Assembly: GCF_964340395.1 (NCBI RefSeq)
Contig: NC_135551.1
Span: 27,664,380-27,728,379 of the forward strand
Source: Glandiceps talaboti
Taxonomy: Eukaryota; Hemichordata; Enteropneusta; Spengelidae
DNA length: 64,000 nucleotides
Direction of reading: 5' to 3'
The notes below the pieces were generated by a model that saw only the letters and a program-made list of their open reading frames with translations, searched no databases and was not told the origin of the DNA. Numbering within the stretch: the first letter of the stretch is position 1; each line of letters starts with the position of its first letter. The position numbers and the translations under genes are program-made. This document shows, piece after piece, positions 60,254-64,000 of the stretch.

Positions 60254-63200
60254 CTGGTTAGAAAAAAATTCCAAAACAATGAGAAAATGATGGCATATAG
60301 TTGATGATATTACATGTAGTAATTTAATGTCACTCCCAAATGTCTTTCTTTATTCAGCAGAGGAATGAATGACATAAGGGGGCCTCGTCATTTTGAGTCA
60401 AAGACGAATAGTTCAACCTGAATGTCACAACGAAAAAGGTTACAAGTTATGGTAAAATAAATGTCATAAATAAAAATGTTATATTACAGGAATGATAAAA
60501 ACACTGATCTTGTTTTTGTGTCATATTCAGTGTGTCTGATGGCAAATTTCCCACCCTTTGACCTCTCATGACCTTTGACATAGGATATTCAGTATGACGA
60601 ATCTACTTGCATATTATTATTAAAGTCATTTTTTGTACTTATTTGGATTCTTCATTTGTTTGACTACATCAAGATATGAACATCTGTTCAGGTACGATTT
60701 CTAGCAAATTCGTCGAAAATGAAGTATGTATTTTTCATTTCAGATTAAAGAGTCTAAAATGGGGTCAACTGTTCTGTTTGGTCTAAAATGGTCTATGGTA
60801 TCAAGAATCCCTATTATAAAACACTTCCAATAAGGTAGGCTGGGGCGGGTCACACAGCGTGTGTACCCCAGTTTAGACCAGTTAATTCTAAAAAAATATA
60901 CCCCCATTTTAGGACAACTGAAGTTCAAATTTCAAATCACAACATCTGCTACATGAAGCTACTTTAGACTAGCATAGACCTGCCATTGTAAACCTACACT
61001 CCCATTTCAGACCAACAGCCTAAAAAGCATACCCTAATGGTAACATGTCCCCATCATTTACACCAGGACACTCACCTCATATAGTTATTCATGGTGTCTA
61101 AGTCAACATTGCCGTATTGGAGATCTGCTTGGGTGATTTTTACTGCTGTTTTTCCAGTGCCTAAACAAAAGAATCACAGAGTGAACATACTACAACTAAA
61201 TTCGATGAGCAACAAGGTTAGCCTGTCTCAAGCTGTGGTAAATCTACATACTATAAACAAATTTCTCTATTCATCACTGTGTAATCTTTTCACTCCCTGG
61301 TATTTCATTGTAAACAAATACTTGACATATTACAGTACACAGACACAGACACAGACACAGACACAGACACAGACACAGACACGAACACAGACACAGACAT
61401 GCACAGACACAGACACAGTCACAGACACAGACACACGCACATACACAGACACAGAAACACACACACTGATACAGTAACAAATTCACTGTAAACAGTGAAC
61501 TGAGTGCATGGCTAGTGTTCTGTGTTACTGGTATATAGTAAGCCATTGTGAGAATGTAGTGATAGTGGAATTTATCTGATGAACAGTTTGTCTTTATTTT
61601 GATTAATGAGGAAGACTTTATTTTAAACAGATGAACTAGTTGGTAGTTTTAGCACAGTTTATGACAGGCAAACAAGGTGGAATACAAGAATTGTGTTGCA
61701 CAGACTTGAAGGATAGTACATTGCTTAAAACGAACATGCAAATTTTACAAAGAACCATCCAACCACAGACAAGTGTGTTACTTGTCTGTGATCCAACTAA
61801 GTCTACTGTCTCCCTGTACTGTGTACACTTAGTAAATATCAATTATCAGGTATTAGAATTATAACAGTCCACTTTCTCCAAGATATCCCTGAAGAACTTC
61901 AAACGTGTACAACTTTATGTTTATTGGCTTAGAACATATGTGTTTGCATATACATCGAACTTACCAGGTGTTATAACACAGTCCACTTCTCAAAGATATC
62001 CCTGAAGAACTTCAAAGATCTAGACCTTTGCTTATTGGCTTAGTACATATATTTGCATATACATCACACTTACCAGGTGTTATAACACAGTCCACTTTCT
62101 CAAAGATATCCCTGAAGGACTTCAAAGATCTAACTCTTTGCTTATTGGCTTAGTACATATATTTGCATATACATCTCACTTACCAGGTGTTATAACACAG
62201 TCCACTTTCTCAAAGATATCCCTGAAGAACTTCAAAGATCTAGCCCTCTGTTTGTTGGCTTGTACAAAGTCAGCTCCAGTAAATTGGTTAGCAGAACCAA
62301 GTAAGAGTGCAACATCTTTGCCCTGAGAGGTTGGAAATTGACATGACAGCTCAGTACTGTGATACTTATCCCAGGTGTATTTGGTTCATACTCAAGAACA
62401 AGGTTTGAAGGATAGGTAAGGTACATACAATGTGCTATCAATGATATAACTTATTTGAAAAGTAGTAGGTATAATTTGAAAAGTAGGCAACAATACATTT
62501 GGGGAAGAACCATAAATCTGCCCATATAATGGTTCAAACAAAGCAATTTAACCCTTTCATGACTGGAGACGAGTTTTAAATAATTTTGGGACTCAATTTA
62601 TATGAACATTTTCATAGTTATAATAATATTACTTCATTACAAAATAACATTTCTTTAATTCAAGTCTAAAATGAAGCTGATATATGCCAAAAACTTACAT
62701 AAAAACAAGAATTTTGTTGAAATAATTTTGGCGGCAAAGTTTTCATTACTGGATGGGTTAAAGACAAATTCTTGAAAAGTAACAGGCAAGAAATTGTGGC
62801 GTAGCAAGTTTTTTTTGTCGGCTATAGTCCTTATCTACATGACTGACTATAATATTGTTATTTCTTGGCCTGTACACTGATCCTTGCTGCAATGATCTGT
62901 ACATGTTGCCATGGCATTATATGATTGTATGGTAGGCCCTACAAGAGAGTGTTTCTGCAGTCAAGTTTCCAAAAGACTATGCTTAACAAGCTTCTGACAG
63001 CTAATTTTCGAAGGGCAAAAAACAGACATGGCCAATGTTTTTTGAAATTTATGATAAATTGAAAGACTTGTATTGAAGATGTGTTTTGGTATGTGTGCTG
63101 ACAGTCACAGATGACTACTAGATTACATGCCGATTCTGTCATTTGATGGAACTTAAACCATATGGCCCATATTTATTTTGGATTTTCAATCACTAACACA

Positions 63201-63867
63201 ACTTTATGATGTTTTTCTTACTTGAAAAACATACTGTTAAACAACATACACCAACTACACATTTGTAACTCATCAATTGGAAAAAAATGAAGAAAAAAAG
63301 TGTGTAAAAATATATGTACAGAAAATGATTTTCAAACAAATGTTTTACTCATTTTTCAGTATTTGCAATATGTAGTAACATATATGGCTTTAGTCTATGT
63401 TGTTTCAAAATGGTCTTTAACTTAGGAAAAACATCTTTACATTTGAAGGATATATTGTTTATGGTCTCAAGAATCAATAGAACAGTACAATATAGGAACA
63501 GTGGAACAGGAAATTGGAAAAATTAAATCATTGCGTGATCAAGGTCCATAGTAGACAGATCGAAAAGTTGCATTCGTTTTCAATTTATCGTTCCAAAGTT
63601 ACTATATTGTACTGTCCTATCTTTACATTTGTTTTATTAAATATCCAAAATAAACAGTCATTTTTTTTATCCATATGACAAAATTAAGAACAAATGATAG
63701 GCAAATTACTAGACTCACCATTTCATCTAAATGATTGTTGTAGCCATCATAATCTCCAGTCATCATTTCACCTGCTATGACTGCTATATGTGCCACCCTG
63801 GTTTCCTCCAATTCTGGGATTTGTATTTCTACAACCTTGGCTCCAAGACTCTCCACATACAACAAAG
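60058..63867 (-). CDS. Fatty-acid amide hydrolase-like amidase, C-terminal exons (5' end beyond window)
   Basis: Four coding exons on the minus strand: 63867-63719, 62322-62184, 61160-61076 and 60253-60058 (stop TAA). All have GT-AG introns and consistent phase. The joined product reads YVESLGAKVVEIQIPELEE, then GDYDGYNNHLDEM, ALLLGSANQFTGADF, RSLKFFRDIFEKVDCVITPG, TGKTAVKITQADLQYG, NNYMRFMFLGNILGIPGL and GYDEKGLPVSMQIQGKWW. This wording is that of amidase-signature enzymes of the plant/invertebrate FAAH type, which hydrolyse N-acylethanolamines and related fatty amides at membranes. The Ser-Ser-Lys catalytic triad is encoded upstream, outside the window, so activity cannot be judged. Confidence 0.85.
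61076..61160 (-). CDS. Amidase exon, TGKTAVKITQ
   Basis: Acceptor TTTGTTTAG before 61160 and donor GTGAGT after 61076 (minus strand). 85 bp, encoding TGKTAVKITQADLQYGNVD and LDTMNNYM. Confidence 0.87.
61332..61484 (+). repeat. (ACAGAC)n microsatellite in an amidase intron
   Basis: Hexanucleotide ACACAG/ACAGAC repeat with GAACAC and TGCACA interruptions. Confidence 0.95.
61865..62183 (-). repeat. Tandem decayed copies of the amidase exon end plus splice donor
   Basis: Downstream (minus strand) of the exon at 62184-62322 lie three copies of a roughly 108-bp unit at about 62080-62183, 61970-62079 and 61865-61969. Each has the last half of the exon (GATATCTTTGAGAAAGTGGA, ACACCTG) with GGTAAGT and about 30 nt of intron. 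The farthest copy is most decayed. The copies lack the exon's 5' half. Confidence 0.88.
62184..62322 (-). CDS. Amidase exon, SANQFTGADF ... VDCVITPG
   Basis: Acceptor CAACCTCTCAG before 62322, donor GTAAGT after 62184 (minus). 139 bp in phase 0, encoding GKDVALLLGSANQFTGADF and RSLKFFRDIFEKVDCVITP. Confidence 0.88.
62323..63718 (-). other. Amidase intron
   Basis: About 1.4 kb of AT-rich intron with no recognised repeat or nested gene. Confidence 0.7.
63719..63867 (-). CDS. Amidase exon, YVESLGAKVVEIQIPELEE
   Basis: Acceptor ACATGGATAG before 63867 and donor GTGAGT after 63719 (minus). 149 bp, encoding LLYVESLGAKVVEIQIPELE and AGEMMTGDYDGYNNHLDEM. Confidence 0.85.
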
Positions 63868-64000
63868 CTATCCATGTAAAGTAGAGAAGACCATTTTTTG
63901 TTTTTCATCAAAGAAAAATTTCCAGATCTTTAATCTGCTTTTAATGACATTTGTTTCTTTTACATGGTGACTTCTTTATAAAGGCCATATTTGATCTCAC

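Overview
The window is animal nuclear DNA: spliced genes with GT-AG introns, a single-exon class A GPCR, tRNA-derived SINEs, decayed non-LTR retrotransposons, MITEs and very many microsatellites. AT-rich intergenic DNA, an FAAH-like amidase and a bacterial-type 3-hydroxybutyrate dehydrogenase-like SDR fit a marine invertebrate (lophotrochozoan or basal deuterostome). I cannot fix the phylum from sequence alone.

Layout. 1-5.5 kb: repeats and no recognised gene. 6.9-16.35 kb (+): an SDR gene of at least eight coding exons whose introns hold a 60-bp array (7321-8400), a 39-bp array (about 9120-11248), an L1/Tx1-like LINE remnant and a palindromic, (TA)n-linked element with hammerhead-ribozyme motifs (13233-13864). 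17.1-18.3 kb (+): orphan class A GPCR. 20.0-21.45 kb (+): dead LINE. 24.7-27 kb: SINEs and pentanucleotide repeats. 29.5-45.9 kb (+): four intronless genes for small secreted single-Ig-domain proteins; the last two are a recent segmental duplication including the promoter. A 235-bp foldback MITE with a perfect 9-bp target-site duplication lies at 44297-44531. 51.3-52.8 kb (-): membrane-anchored SGNH-hydrolase-like protein. 56.07-56.43 kb: a MITE with TAA target-site duplication, followed by a foldback at 56.7-56.9 kb. 60.06-63.87 kb (-): the last four exons of an FAAH-like amidase, with decayed tandem copies of one exon end in the following intron.

The most unusual themes are these. (1) Three separate tandem arrays start or end exactly at splice junctions and carry part of the exon plus the splice site, so the introns contain decoy or dead splice sites. 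(2) The SDR lacks two of the four catalytic-tetrad residues (Asn to Met and Lys to Met), so it looks like a pseudoenzyme. (3) Hammerhead ribozyme cores lie on both strands of near-perfect palindromes separated by (TA)n. (4) The secreted Ig cluster has two members with a near-invariant acidic tail behind a Gly-Lys-Arg processing site. The genes do not form one pathway. SDR and amidase are metabolic-type families; the Ig cluster looks like a lineage-specific secreted effector or recognition family, which is inference.
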